Source: Fusarium oxysporum f. sp. lycopersici 4287 (taxonomy: Eukaryota > Ascomycota > Sordariomycetes > Hypocreales > Nectriaceae). From it: a stretch of DNA of 64,000 nucleotides. The notes beneath the pieces are model-generated. The model was not told where the DNA came from, made no database searches, and worked only from the letters and a program-made list of their open reading frames with translations. Made by a program: the position numbers and the translations under genes. Positions 37,277 to 49,357 of this stretch are shown here, piece after piece; position 1 is the stretch's first letter; each line of letters opens with the position of its first letter. Location: assembly GCF_000149955.1 (NCBI RefSeq), contig NC_030986.1, positions 3,287,185 to 3,351,184 of the forward strand, in the 5' to 3' direction.

Positions 37277-38844
37277 GTTATGGACATAATGTTTTATGCG
37301 CATACATGGGATGAAGAAAGAGCGGTTTGATGAGACTCCAGTTTCGGGTGTATAATTCTACTTTAATGATGGCCTTTGTTTTATTCTTTTCCGGTTACCC
37401 CATGAGGCGTCGCGGCCGGCTATATCCACCGATGAACCCTGCTTTGGCTTGTCTGGGAGGAAGAGAGCCTGGTATTTAGAAATCAATTAGACTCAATGTT
37501 AGTCTGTCTTTAAACAATTGTTTGATCTTGTGATGTATGCCGCATATTTGAAATTTGTAGGCCATGGTGCATCTCATGACATTGGTTGTCGGACTAGAAG
37601 CAAAAACAGTGTTTCATTGGATGTGTATTCAACTAGCCTGTCACTATCCAAGAAGCCTCTGTTCTCTGGTTTAAGCTTCCTGTGTGGAGAATAAACAACG
37701 TTTGCAGCATGTCTTCGCTCTGATTCCGAGTTCCGTCGTCCGAATTTCCCTTTCGTCTTGTGTTGGTTACTCTCTCCACACCTCCAACATCCTTACATGC
37801 AGGTTCCCGGTCTGATCTGCCATCCCTTTCTGCGGCCCAATTGCTGTTTCAAAGTAACAATTCAACGGGACGAATGCCAAATCGATCCCTGGACCGACGG
37901 GTATGCAACATTACCAGGGGCACCCTGCTATAACGGCGCATGATATCAGTGGACATTTTACAATCTGCGCCTCTCTGTGGTGCGTCTTCAATGAGACAGC
38001 CTGGACAGCATCAAAGAATTGCCGCACTTTTATGGTTCCAATCTGACCTTCCGCCTGATGCCGAGATATGCTTCGTTATCTTGATACAAGAAGGTTCCCC
38101 ATAGTGGGTATTATGTGCATCCTTATTACACAACGGATCATCATCGACAGTACACAACACTTTCCAGTATTTGCCCAAAATTCGTCGCACACCGGTAATT
38201 AAATGACATGTACAGGGTCTTTCAAGAACTGGGAAGCTGCGCGAGACGGGGTGCGGAGTACTGTAAGCCTTCATTCATGCGGTGTGTCATAGGTACTCTA
38301 TGCAGCAAACATCACATGGCTCGAATTGCTCAATGACGATCGTGTCCTTGCAAGTTGTGGAGGGCTTGTGTTACATCTCACAGTTTAACCGTGGAGATCA
38401 TGACCAGGTTTCCAGTCAAATGTAATGAATTCTTTTCGATGTAACCGATCTAGTCTGACTTAGATGATCTGATTGCATGCCCGTTGCGTCAATGAGCATT
38501 CCTGTTGTTTGTGGCTGTGGCGGCCCTGTCTTTCTTCATTGAATCCATTTCGAAACATAGCTACTGCTGAGGCTTTTTGCAGAACAAAGTAACAAATACA
38601 ACAAAAGCACGAGTGGAGAATTTCGTAAGAGCATAGACAATGAATGCATCATCGTACATGAGTTCAGATGAAAAGCAAAACCAAAAGATACTGTAGATAC
38701 TGTATATGAAACGCGGAACCGTTCGGCGCGTGGCAGCCCAAAGATGATAGACAAACTGCCGGCCGGAAACAGACCAAGGAATCCATGCCCCAAGACATTC
38801 CTTGGTTTGAAACGCAAAAATGAAAATATTTTTTGCTGGAATTA
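37277..38844. other. Convergent intergenic region
   Basis: About 1.6 kb between the 3' ends of the GPI-protein gene and the small minus-strand gene. No supportable gene, repeat or RNA is seen; open frames are short and unlike protein families. Confidence 0.5.
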
Positions 38845-39417
38845 TCATTGTCGCGGAGTGATTCGCCTCTTCTTGGCGACGAAAGAGCTTGTCATAAGAT
38901 CAGCCCACGCTCCGATTCCACAGAGTCCTTGATCATCTTGGACAGAGGTGTAGCTGTAGCTGAATAGGCTATCGCTACCGACGGACATTTCAGAAGCACG
39001 GTCGCGCACCACGTGCGAGCCGGGACTGGCAAGCGAGCCTGAAGGCCGGGTATCCTGGAGTTCCAGGCGGAGCAGCTCGGACGCCGTGAGATCGGCGACG
39101 GAGGCGGACACGGACGCCGGAGCGTGGCATGTGGTTTCGGATGCGGCGGATGATGTGCCAACAATGGTCCAGCCACTCATCGAGAAGTCGTCGGCTTCAG
39201 AAGGGGATGATCTGATTGCCGTGGTGCGCTCGAGAACCATGGATGTAGACATATCTATGGTGGGAGGAGAAGGGTGTTGATAATCATCCATGTCCATGAC
39301 TTGGCCGTAAAAGTCGAAGATGGAAGAACTGCGGTCTTCAAGAAGTATGGACGACGAGAGGGAAATGGAAGAATCCGAGTTGCTTTCATGCTTATCAGAA
39401 AGAGTCATGCTGGCCAT
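38845..39417 (-). CDS. Small hypothetical Ser-rich protein
   Basis: A 190-residue open frame starting at ATG 39417 (MASMTLSDKHESNSD). The frame stays open upstream to about 39519 without another ATG, so an upstream exon is possible. The sequence is rich in Ser, Asp and Thr, with acidic N-terminal patches, a central SASVADLTASELLRLELQD segment that may be helical, and a basic C-terminal tail KKRRITPRQ that could be a nuclear localisation signal. No signal peptide or membrane helix. I do not recognise a family. Its length and even composition support a real gene, but the start and exon count are uncertain. Confidence 0.5.
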   Translation of the reverse strand: MASMTLSDKHESNSDSSISLSSSILLEDRSSSIFDFYGQVMDMDDYQHPSPPTIDMSTSMVLERTTAIRSSPSEADDFSMSGWTIVGTSSAASETTCHAPASVSASVADLTASELLRLELQDTRPSGSLASPGSHVVRDRASEMSVGSDSLFSYSYTSVQDDQGLCGIGAWADLMTSSFVAKKRRITPRQ

Positions 39418-41179
39418 GTTGATGAGCCCAAGAATCCAGTTGGGGGATGCACAATGCGTAAGAACCTCTCTCAGGCATACGTCAAATGTGGTGTAATGTT
39501 GCTCCAAATCAAGCGACAAGATAGACGTCGTGATACTCAGTAATGCTTAGCTATGTTAGCGTATTCGCCCAAGGCGAAGTGCCGGGCAGTACGAGCGTTG
39601 ACTGTATTTCGATGACTTGGTTGTCTCGCTATGAAATATTCTAGAAACAAGATACTGACCCGAGGAGGTGGGTGAGGCCAGAGCTTTTGAACTCAGGAAC
39701 CCCTTAGCCCAACACCATGAACCATTAACTGCATAAGCCTATGATCCAGCCCTTTCCATTCGTCAATCGTGCCGAACGCCATGAATGATGCGTTGGCAGT
39801 GCCCCTTGCTTGGTGCACATCTGACGCGGTCTCGATCAGACAGCCTCAAGAATACGGTACGCGGGGAACAAGTGTTATTCGCATAGTGGCATATACCAAA
39901 ATCCATGTATCTTTGGTATCGTCATCTCTTGAAAGTGGTGTCATTGCTGCATGGCAGAGCCTCCTCTAACCCCTTTCGCATTAGACATGAACTACTGCTT
40001 ACCTGTCAAAGCCAACCGCCTCATTCTCTTTTGACGCCCTGCTAGAGAGGAGGTCTATTTTGGGGAAAGAGGAATTTGCTCCTTTATATCTGACCCTATG
40101 ACCATGCAGAGATATATCTAGAGCCCAGTGTGGCTGGCATTGGCACAGGTTCTACTCCGATTATGTTAATGATTAAACGACAGCTGTTTTTTGAGTTCTC
40201 CAAGTCTCTCTCGTTTAACTGGTAACTGGTGCATTGGTCTCATCAAAGTCTGGATGTGATTCTTGTTCTCCCTGGCATGACTGTATAAGATGATTGGCTG
40301 ATAAAGAGAATGTTCTTGGAGGCTCTTAAAAACTCATTTCTAACTACAAATCACTCTCTGGCTCTCTCTCACATATAATACTTCCTGCGATTTCGCTCTG
40401 TTCCTGTTTCGAGTTTCCGGAGGCAGGTGGCTCTTCGTTGGTGGCATCGAGCCTACAGCTTAAAAGCACCAGTGTCTCTGAACTGTATAGCATAAGTCTG
40501 AAACTCGGTATCCCGTCATGCGTAACAGTCTGGATATTGTAGATATTGATAGACCCCCAATAGACTCAAGTCTGGGAGTCCGAGCCACTGGACTGACTGA
40601 AGTGTCTTGCCAACTCTGCGGCATTAGTACCTGAGTTACCATCCCCCCTTATGTTCATATTCGTATTCAGAAAACCGTCTTTTCATTGTATCTCGTTGGT
40701 TCTATAAATGGAGACTGCCTGGACGTAGACTTGCGCTCAATTCTGCATACTGATGAGTGTTTAAGAGAGTTGCTTTGCAGCCACGAAATTGGGTTGCATC
40801 CTGCCAATTGCGAGTTCTTGCATGGGATATATTAATTCGCTGTGATGGCTAAAGGCCGACTTGTATGACTTGAGTGATCGTGCGGCACGGTTTTTGTGAC
40901 TGCTTCCTGCTGATGCTTGTCTTGAGGCTGTCGAATATCGAGTAACGGTGATCGATGTGGGAAAAGCGAATGCGTGATATGACAGGAAGAAAGATGAAGA
41001 TTGATATAATAGGTAAAACCAAGACAGTTCTTAGACACAGCAAGCTCCTCCCGTGAGTAAGAACGCAGGCAATGATACCTAAGTAGGTACATATGCTTCC
41101 GTGCTAAGGTAAGTACCCCTTTGCTGTTTGTGAACGGTATCAATAAGAAAGGCTAGTATTTACACATGCTACCGATGTC
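39418..41179. other. Intergenic region of about 1.8 kb
   Basis: Contains the 5' flank of the small Ser-rich gene and the 3' flank of the patatin-family gene. No gene or repeat structure recognised. Confidence 0.5.
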
Positions 41180-43251
41180 CTAACAACTTTGGATGAAGTA
41201 ATCAAGTCGCGCTAATATCCGTAACGGCTGAGCCAAACTGACCATTGCGCTCTCTTCTCTCAGNNNNNNNNNNNNNNNNNNNNNNNNNNNNNNNNNNNNN
41301 NNNNNNNNNNNNNNNNNNNNNNNNNNNNNNNNNNNNNNNNNNNNNNNNNNNNNNNNNNNNNNNNNNNNNNNNNNNNNNNNNNNNNNNNNNNNNNNNNNNN
41401 NNNNNNNNNNNNNNNNNNNNNNNNNNNNNNNNNNNNNNNNNNNNNNNNNNNNCTTCCTGACCACCTGATATGACCTGTCGAGCTCATTCTCGACAGCACA
41501 CCTAATTTTTAGGGCGGCTACGGCAGGCCACACGCTCCTCTCGCCTCTGAGAACCCAGTAGTTGAGGGTCTCTCGTGTGGGAGTTTCTAGTAATCGCACA
41601 AAGTCCCCTGCTGTCACTTCGGGCACGAGAACCATGGAAGCAGCCGGGACTTGTTCATCAACCAGGAAGCGACGTATACCGGTTGGCAGGAGATTTAGTG
41701 TGTCCAGCTGACTGAGGCGGTGCCTTATCTCCAACCCAACCATGCGTACGAGAAAGGCAGATATCTGTGTTGTCTTGCTCCGTGACTCTACTAAAGATGG
41801 ACCATGCATATCAGACTGAATAAAGGGAATGAGATACGGTCGAGCTTGGCTGACAATGAAATGATTGACGTTGAATAACTCAGCAATGCGTCGTAAAGGT
41901 GAGTCTCGATCGGAGTAGGATGTATGAGTCCAATGTCGAAAGTCAATTGTGTTAGCTGGTGCCCACGGTACAATGCTGCCGTGGGCGTCCTTGCAGAGCA
42001 TAGTCGTCTTGCGGTGGCCATAGAGAGAAGGCGATGAGGCATTCGACGCTACAGCAGCGGTCCAGATCAACTAAGACGAGTCAGCAGGCTTCGTGAATAG
42101 TCAATGTTTCAAGAACATACCACATTAGGCGCAGTCAGATAGTTGAGGAGCGTCGGTACACCCCCCTGGCCCTCCGTCGCAACAGTTATGTTCAGCACCC
42201 GCTTGCTCCGGTTATAGGCCTCCTCGAAAGTCAAATCGCCAACATTGGCCCTCACACACTCCTCCAAAACAGTCACGTCAAGAAAGTACCCCTCTTTGGA
42301 GAAACGTCTAATCCTCCGCAACAGAGTTTCCCACCGCGACCTGAAGGTCTGAGCCGTTGAAGTGTCCCCGTTCTCATGACCATTCTTGGACGCAAATGCC
42401 GAGAGATCGATACCATCGCCACTCAAAACAGCCGGTAGCTCATCTTCTGTATGAATAGCGACCAGAGCCGCGATCAAGGCGCCTGTAGCCGTTCCCGTAA
42501 TAATGCGCGGAAGTAAACCACGCAGAAAGAGAGCCTTCACAACGCCCAAATGGCACATGCCAAATATGGCACCACCTTGAAGGACGAGTGTACTCCTCCC
42601 AAAAGCCTGTCTTGTGTCATGGATACAGTCTAATTTCATCTGCGTCGTCAACGATGGCCCCGTGCCATGTATAGCCGATGGAGTTGTAGGCAGGGCGCGA
42701 ATATCTTCCACTGCCTCGGCAATCTGTGTGATGTACTCTTCTATAAGGTACTTGGTTCCGGCAAATGATCGATTGTAGAGTTTGGGTGAGGTAATGTTCC
42801 CGAGGTTTCGAACAAGGCCGGATCTTAACAGGTTGACGAGCTGCTGAAAGTTTCCATCTTCCCGCGCGGTCGCGAGAGAGTCTAGGCGTTCTGCAATGAG
42901 TCTCCAGTCGTAATACTTAGAAGCTGGATTGTTCCTCCTGTGAACTTGTTAGCGTAACGCATCTAAGTAGACATGACATTTTGTAAGCAGACTTGCCATA
43001 GATCAAGGCCCAGGAGGTTATCCAGGTGTAGCGCGGCCTCCTCCCAGTCCTCAAAGGCCTCGGCGGTTCTCAATAGATCCAGCCATAGTTCAACGGGGCT
43101 TTTGCGCGCGTACCAACTCCGCAGCTTCTGCAACGACATAGTTAGGAACGACAACGTCGCGTATCACGGATAGGAGGAACAGAGAGTTTACCCTCTGCCA
43201 GAAGCTGGCCACATCCACGACGACACCCCATACGGTGATTACCACCCCCAT
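41180..43251 (-). CDS. Patatin-family (Tgl3/4/5-like) protein lacking catalytic residues
   Basis: Four exons, in transcript order 43251-43192, 43127-42997, 42937-42121 and 42070-41180, encoding about 632 residues if the internal 189-base gap is sized correctly. The start follows an in-frame stop. The N-terminal part (KLRSWYARKSP..., LDNLLGLDLWRNNPASKYYDWRL) and the patatin core resemble fungal triacylglycerol lipases of lipid droplets. The oxyanion-type loop QGGAIFGMCHLGV (about 184-196) is present. The nucleophile elbow, normally GxSxG, reads GTATG with Ala214 in place of Ser. The later W-x-DGS segment reads WTHTSYSDRDSP (383-394), so the dyad Asp also appears lost, although AELFNVNHFIVSQ follows normally. 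The protein is therefore probably not a hydrolase. The second intron uses a GC donor (TG then GCAAGT). Confidence 0.85.
41264..41452. other. Assembly gap (189 N) inside the patatin-family gene
   Basis: Run of N within the last exon. Its length is a multiple of three, so the frame stays open across it, but the true length and content are unknown. Confidence 0.99.
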
Positions 43252-43934
43252 TGCGCGTTACCGAGGGCCGATCACAAGCACAAGCACCATTTGCGAAGTG
43301 TCGTGTTTTGCGAGCGTTTAGCGACGAGATCACACGCACCCAGTGTACCTTGGGACTATGTCATAAACGCTAGATACCGCATGCAGAACCGGTGAGGGGG
43401 GCTTCTTAGGGTGTTTAGGTTCGTCTATCAGAAAATCGAGATATTATTTTATAGGATATGCAAGATAGGTTGGTGTTGTTGAGTTTCGTAGAGCTCCCCG
43501 CAGCTGTTCAACAAAGTACCTCCTTGAGCAAGGTAAGGTAATGCTTGACGCTAAATCGGCATGTGATTGCCAATGAGACCACCAGTTTTTGAGACATGGA
43601 ATCTCGGAGATTGAGCCACACTCACATGCACATACATATATGGCTAGTATTCATCATCAGCGTCGCGTGAACGATTTTTTTTGTGATCAAGTGTGGTTTA
43701 TTTATTATGTTGCGGCTTATTGTATCGGCGAAGGTTTTACACAAGGGATTCAGTACAGATGTAGCTTTGCTGTTATTGCCCTCAAAAGTCTAAAATATAA
43801 TACAAAAACCACCAATTTCTGCGATACTCTGTCTCGGAGACAGTTTGATATAATCATATTATGCAGCAATGACCTCCTTTGCTCGCCATGCAAATATCCA
43901 TCCCATTGTCTCTGAAACTCCAAAGATGTCCGTT
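43252..43934. other. Region between the LEO1 3' end and the patatin-family start
   Basis: About 680 bp between two minus-strand genes, AT-rich, expected to contain the LEO1 3' UTR and the patatin-gene promoter. No gene seen. Confidence 0.5.
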
Positions 43935-45214
43935 TTAATCGTCATCATCATCGATGACATTTCTCCGGCGGGATCTTCCTGCCACTTGTTCGACTTCGCT
44001 GAGATCATCTTCGTCCTCACTGCGATCCCTTGTCCTCTGACGTTTGGAGCGAGGCTTCTCCTCTTCGTCGTCATCGGGAAAATCATCTTCGTCATCATCA
44101 TCGCCTCCGCTTTCCACTTCTTCGTCGTCACTATTGACGATGAAGCCATCGTCGAGGGAGTAGCCTTCATGCCGACCAACAGCATGCTCAAGCTCCTCGT
44201 CTGATTCCTCATCTCTTCGCCTTCTAGGCTTGCCCGAACCAGGTGCGCCGCGCTTGCGAGAGCCTCCCGCGCCTCGGCGCCCACCTTCAAGGTCCCCAAT
44301 AGACAGTCCTCCTCGTGATCGGCCATACCCACCATCCATCTTGGCAGCAGCATTCTCGCGTCGCCTCTGTGCCTTCATTCTTTCCTTCTCAGCCAATTCG
44401 GCCTGCTTCTTCTGGAGTTCGGGGTCGACAGTAGTTTGGATGATCATGTCAGTTGCATTCGCAGGCTTACTGGCGACAGCCATCCTCTCAGCTAGGAGAG
44501 TCAGCGCGTCGTCTCCAACAGCTTTGTTGGGTCGAACATTGTATTGCTCTGTGATATGCCCAACCGTCATGAGGATGTTGCTGTGCAACTCGGCGGCAGC
44601 AGCGTAGTAGTGACCATCGTTAACCTCGTTGTAGGGCTTGTCTGGTGGTGGGGCGAGCGCCTTTCTCTGGATCTCATAGTGCTCTCCGCCAACGGAGATG
44701 GTCACTGACCCGTCACTCCAGTGAAAGATGTTTGTGTTACTCTTGAATTCGCCGGTGCTGTGATCTTTTCGTACTCGAGCGACATGCTTAGGATGTTCAG
44801 CTTTAGCATTTGCCAGGTCGAATTCTGTCGGTTCAAACGTCTCGGGATCGTACACTTCAGGCATTATCTTCATGAACTTGGGGATCCGTAGAATTCGAAG
44901 CTATATCGTCAAAGTCAGCGCCATGAGGCTTCTGCAGAGCAAGTAAAAATGCATACCGCGCCATCTTTAGGCTTCGGAATTCGATGTCGATAGGTTTCGA
45001 CGTTTTGGATAGCTCGTTCTTTTGTCTGGACTTGAGCCTGGTCGTCGTCATCGTTGCGATACCGCGCGTAGCTGTCCCCCTCTGGATCTGAAGCAAGTTC
45101 ATCATCCTCATTGACAGGCTCCTTGGTAGGTACAACATCATCGTCGCCATCATCACCGAAGAGGTCGTCGCCGCCCTCGTCGACTGATTCAATTGGGTCT
45201 TCTATGTCGGACAT
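43935..45214 (-). CDS. leo1: LEO1, Paf1 transcription elongation complex subunit
   Basis: Two exons, in transcript order 45214-44957 and 44900-43935, encoding 407 residues. The N-terminus is acidic (MSDIEDPIESVDEGG, then Asp-rich). The conserved core starts at about residue 80 with RIPKPKDGALRILRIPKFM across the intron, then YDPETFEP, FHWSDGSVTISVGGEHYEI and the LTLLAERMA segment. The C-terminal third is low-complexity: a charged coiled region (LAEKERMKAQRRREN), then alternating basic and very acidic stretches ending in NVIDDDDD. Leo1 acts in the nucleus within the Paf1 complex, which travels with RNA polymerase II and supports histone H2B ubiquitination and H3K4/K36 methylation. It is divergent from the MOB gene, with 800 bp between start codons. 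Confidence 0.93.
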
Positions 45215-46014
45215 GTTGTAGGTTCTTTGTGGTGACGGAGAGTGAATTAAAACAGTGGAAGGGAACAGTGAAAGAAGCGGTTGGTTTGCGCGCAAAGTGA
45301 GCTTGCAGTCGCGCCTTACTTTCCGTGACCGCGGATCCGTTTGGCTGATTGTGGCTCTAGGCCTGAGGTTGGGAGGTAGGTGCACCAGCCACTGCAATAT
45401 CCGTTTTGTCGATATTCACAGCCACAACCTGTGCCACACATAAACAGATGGCAACCTAAAGTTTCTCTGCCTCAAGTTAGTGGAGACGAGAACGAAGGAA
45501 CAAGTGTGCTGCAGCGTCAGGAGGTTTGAGAGGAGGAAAAAAGTGGCGGAGAAGTGGCAGGAGTGTCAAGATGCTCCCCTTCGAATGCTCTGAAACAGGC
45601 ATGGCGCGCTTCAGGTGACAAAACAGAGCCAGTCGCATGAGACGAGTAGGGAGGCTTCTGGAGACGGGATGCGATGCGATGCACTAGCGTGAGGCCCCGT
45701 TGTGGCGCTCATCCGCTAAAGTTACGGGGTACTTAGCCGCTATTCATCAACCTGGAAGCCCAAGCCCCGACACCGACACCTCAAAAACCCCCTTTCTCAA
45801 ACCGACTCGAGCTGCTGATATCGGATTTGATCTGATATTGATCCTGACAACAACACGCAGTCTCAGTCAGGCGGAAGGCAATACCAACGACCGCTCAAGT
45901 CACCGAACATACCCCAATACCGACTCGAGCGCGTTCTCCCTTTATTTGGGAAGCCCTCGTGGAATCCTTCTCAGGCGCCTTTGCTCACGATTTCACCCCG
46001 CCTTTCTGTCAACC
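45215..46014. promoter_or_regulatory. Shared divergent promoter region of leo1 and the MOB gene
   Basis: 800 bp between the start codons of two divergent genes, so it must hold both promoters and leaders. No specific factor site is claimed. Confidence 0.55.
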
Positions 46015-47975
46015 ATGTCGAACCTCTTTTCTGGCATGTGAGTATATATTTTCATTCTTCAGTATCATCTCAGTTTGTCTTTTCTCGTCATTGGATCTTC
46101 ATTGTCAGCATCACCTTTGTGTGGCTTGTCTCCGGGTTCTGCCACTGTTCTTGTCATGTCTCCATCATGAATCCTAGAAGAGCCGCCGCCTCTTGTAGAG
46201 GTAAAATATCTATGTCCACCAGCCACGACCCTCTACTCCTATGCGAGTGCAACATTGCAAATTCTTCATTTCGGATACACTCGAACCTGGAGCCAATACC
46301 CTTGCGCACTCCTTGTCGCAGTGCAGGACAACTACCGAGAGACTGAGGGTCAACTGTACACAATCAGACTCTCACCATGTGGTCCCCTGGTACACTAGTA
46401 CTTCGTCCAAGACATGCCCCAAAGCTTCATGAGCTGGAAACATTCATTTTCGAGCCTCTGAAGACGTTGCTTTAGGATTCCTTAGGAGAAACTGATCACT
46501 CTTAAAACCCTCGTCATGATGGGCATTCTCTGGTAGTGCCTATTGGACATCATGGATAGTTCCTCACTCATTTATCATCCCTACCTACTTACCTTTCCTA
46601 TCATCATTCCTCTCCCTTGCAAGGGCGCCACGCATGGCGCTTTTCTGCGGCTGCCATGGGCAGACCTGTCAGTGTTTCAACCATCTGTGCCATTTCAAGC
46701 ATAGCGTGCTGTCACATCTATGGCTAGGTGCTCTCCTACCTACCTGTACCTGTGCTGACTTGAAGTGACTTTTTTGTTCCTTCCTCACCTTGGTCCTATT
46801 TCGATAGCATCCACTTCATTACGCTTGCTAACATAACATCACCAGTAACGCTCGATTCCGAGGTGGCTCAGCTAAGCCTTCTTCTGGCCCTCAAAAGAGC
46901 CCAACTGGTTCTACTGCCAGTCAGCCTCCACCGCCAGAGCTGCCTACTCAAGGGAGCCAATCTTCCTCAGCTAGCTTAGCTCCCAAGGTCCCCCCTCTGC
47001 CTAACTCTCCTTCACTCGCTCAGACCATTGGCATGGATGACTCTAGCGGCGTCATGAGCGGCGACGAACTAATTTCTTCCTATCATCTTCCTCGACCTCT
47101 CCCTCTGTGGCTCAATGCCCAATATGCTAAGCACATAGTAAAGGGTAATTTCATGACACTGAGCGCCCGACCCAAGACGGTCGAGCAAGGCGAGTGGATT
47201 GCACACCAGGGTGAGAATGAAACTCTGATATCACAATGAGTTCTTACAGGTGCTAACGCCGTTCAGTTGTTGAGCATTACCGCAACCTGTGGAATTTTGT
47301 TAGAGTTCTCCACGAAAAGGAGGATGATGGTACATCCATCTGCAACTCTACCAGCTGCCCTCGCATGTCTGCTGGAGCGTGAGTAATCAACACTCTTATC
47401 GGACCATACATTCACTTACGCTCGCTAGCAACCACTCCTTCACTTGGCTCAACCGTAACAGGGAGCCTGTTGAGCTTCCCGCCTATGAGTACATGACTCT
47501 TATGCAGCGATGGATTTCTGGTAAAATCGACGACACCAACATCTTCCCAACGGACCCTTCTGGTGTCTCATACGCCCACAACCCCTCCATCACCACCACA
47601 CCTTTGTCCCAACTCTCGAGCCCTGGCGAGCCCGAGTACATCGGAAAGCGATCAGGCTTCCCTGATAAGTTCGTCGATATCTGCCAGATGATTTTCCGAC
47701 AAATGTTCCGAGTCTATGCTCATCTCTACTGGGCTCATTTCACCGAGCCATTTTACCATCTCAACCTGGAGAAGCAGCTCAACAGTTGTTTCTCACACTT
47801 CGTCCTGACGGCTACGGCTCTGGATATGCTCAAGCCCGCTGAGCTGGAGCCCATGCAGCCTCTGATCGATCTTTGGGCCGCCAACGGAACTTTTCCTCCC
47901 GAGTCCAAGGCATATGAGTATGCCAACATCCGCGCCGGCGAGCGTCTTCTGCAGCTTTCCAATGTCCCCCAATAA
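46015..47975 (+). CDS. mob2: MOB2-type kinase activator (Mob1/phocein family)
   Basis: Four exons: 46015-46037, 46846-47210, 47267-47378 and 47429-47975, encoding 348 residues. A 7-codon first exon (MSNLFSG) is followed by an unusually long 808-bp intron. The N-terminal ~70 residues are Ser/Pro/Gln-rich and disordered. The MOB domain then follows: HIVKGNFMTLSARPKTVEQGEWIAHQVVEHY, CNSTSCPRMSAGANHSFTWLN, LMQRWISGKIDDTNIFP, then FRQMFRVYAHLYWAHF. The zinc-binding pattern (Cys pair in CNSTSCPRM and two His in HLYWAHF) is present. MOB proteins bind and activate NDR/LATS kinases. KGNF and GEWIAHQ favour the Mob2 subgroup, partner of Orb6/COT1-type kinases in polarity and morphogenesis, over Mob1; this is a judgement by eye. 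An extra Pro/Ser loop follows SYAHNP. Confidence 0.85.
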
Positions 47976-48433
47976 GCATGGACTAGTACCGGTGTAGCGT
48001 AACACGAGAGGCGGAGAAGTTGGGGTATCGATCCTGTGGATCGACTCCCATGTACACAATCTGGAGGGCCTGTATCCAGCCTGGAGTCGGAGGGTTGATA
48101 AACCAGGCAGGTTAAATGAGACCGCATGATAAAGCATATTCTTGCAGTAGCAAAAGAGCTGCAGACTGGAGTTCGGGGGCCACGACTTAGTGCTTCGAGG
48201 GGGGCTTGACTATGAAGGGGACACACGACTGGTGGTAGACACACGAACTAGAAACTTTGACGTATCGATGTGAGGCTTGTTTCTAGGTCCCCAAACACAA
48301 ATAGATTTCGAAAACTGAAGCAACGTAGTGTAGAAAATCACGAACGTGACCCATTTTGTCAAACGATGGATTCCTGCTCTCAGATTACTCGATCCATACC
48401 CGGGCTAATCGATATCTCGTCCCGTCATGCCTT
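47976..48433. other. Convergent intergenic region
   Basis: 458 bp between the stops of the MOB gene and the DUF3237 gene, holding both 3' ends. Nothing else is seen. Confidence 0.6.
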
Positions 48434-49235
48434 TCAGTCATTCTTCGATCCCTTGTTGCACTGCGCGCTTACCTCGCTGATTTTGTATTCCACAATGACT
48501 GGTCGATCTTCCTCGATAACAAATCTGCCCGAGCCAACATACAACTTGTCCTGCAGAAGTTTCAACCCAGGAGCGTCAGTCTCGAACCTAATCTGCACAA
48601 CTGACATCGTCAGTATCAAGTCCAGAATTGTCTCACAACAGCTCAAAACAATGTGGACAGGATGGCAGCTCAGCGTGAGGTCGACAACCATGTCATGGAA
48701 TGCGGTAACTCACATGCATTTCCAAAGCCAGTCGTCGTGGCATTCGTATCTCCTCGAATCACTTTCCCCTCATCTCCCGCCATGTTGACGACACCATTGT
48801 AGCTAAAACGCAACAGGGAGCCAGAAGTATCACGCGCAACACTTGTTACTTCAAGCTTGACCCATTGACCATCAGGATCACGCCGAATGAAGTCGCTGCC
48901 ATGGATGAACGTCGCCTCTAGAGGAGGCTCATATCCCGGCTCAGAGACGAGAGTACCCGCCTTGGGGAGAAAGGGAATGTTGAGGAGGTTAGAGGTGATG
49001 ACAAGAGGATCATTTATGGCGATCTGTCATCCAAAGAATTAGTGATACGTGAATCCATTCTGAACGGGAGCAAATCGCTGGGCAGAGAAACACGGTGCTT
49101 GTAGGGTTTGAAGGCACAGGCTTTAGGCTGGAGACAAAGCCACAGTAATATATACAAAAGGCGGAGAAAACTACAGTCCCAACATACTTGAGCTGTGAAG
49201 GCAGGAATGAGTGTAGGGAAGTTCGTCAACTTCAT
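48434..49235 (-). CDS. DUF3237 (UPF0311) family protein
   Basis: Three exons, in transcript order 49235-49188, 49023-48714 and 48600-48434, encoding 174 residues. The joins restore a continuous small beta-rich protein: MKLTNFPTLIPAFTAQ, then the GSDFIRRDPDGQWVKLEV strand pair, LLRFSYNGVVNM, and a C-terminal IRFETD then VGSGRFVIEEDRPVIVEYKISEV. This order is characteristic of DUF3237, a lipocalin-like barrel family common in fungi and bacteria with no firmly established activity. It has no signal peptide. In some fungi the family occurs beside metabolic genes, but the neighbours here give no clue. Confidence 0.8.
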
Positions 49236-49357
49236 GTCGAAAGATTTTCGACTGAATGTCGAGTCTCATTCTTGTTCTAAAAAAAACAAGCTAAGCAGCT
49301 ACTAATAGGCTTTTCTATCTCACTGCTTTGGATCCAGTCTTGAAAACAAGAATGGGC

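Noticed and set aside
36953..37303. Gly/Ser-rich minus-strand frame opposite the GPI-protein gene
   Set aside because: Antisense shadow of the Ser/Thr-rich stalk caused by its strong third-position C bias.
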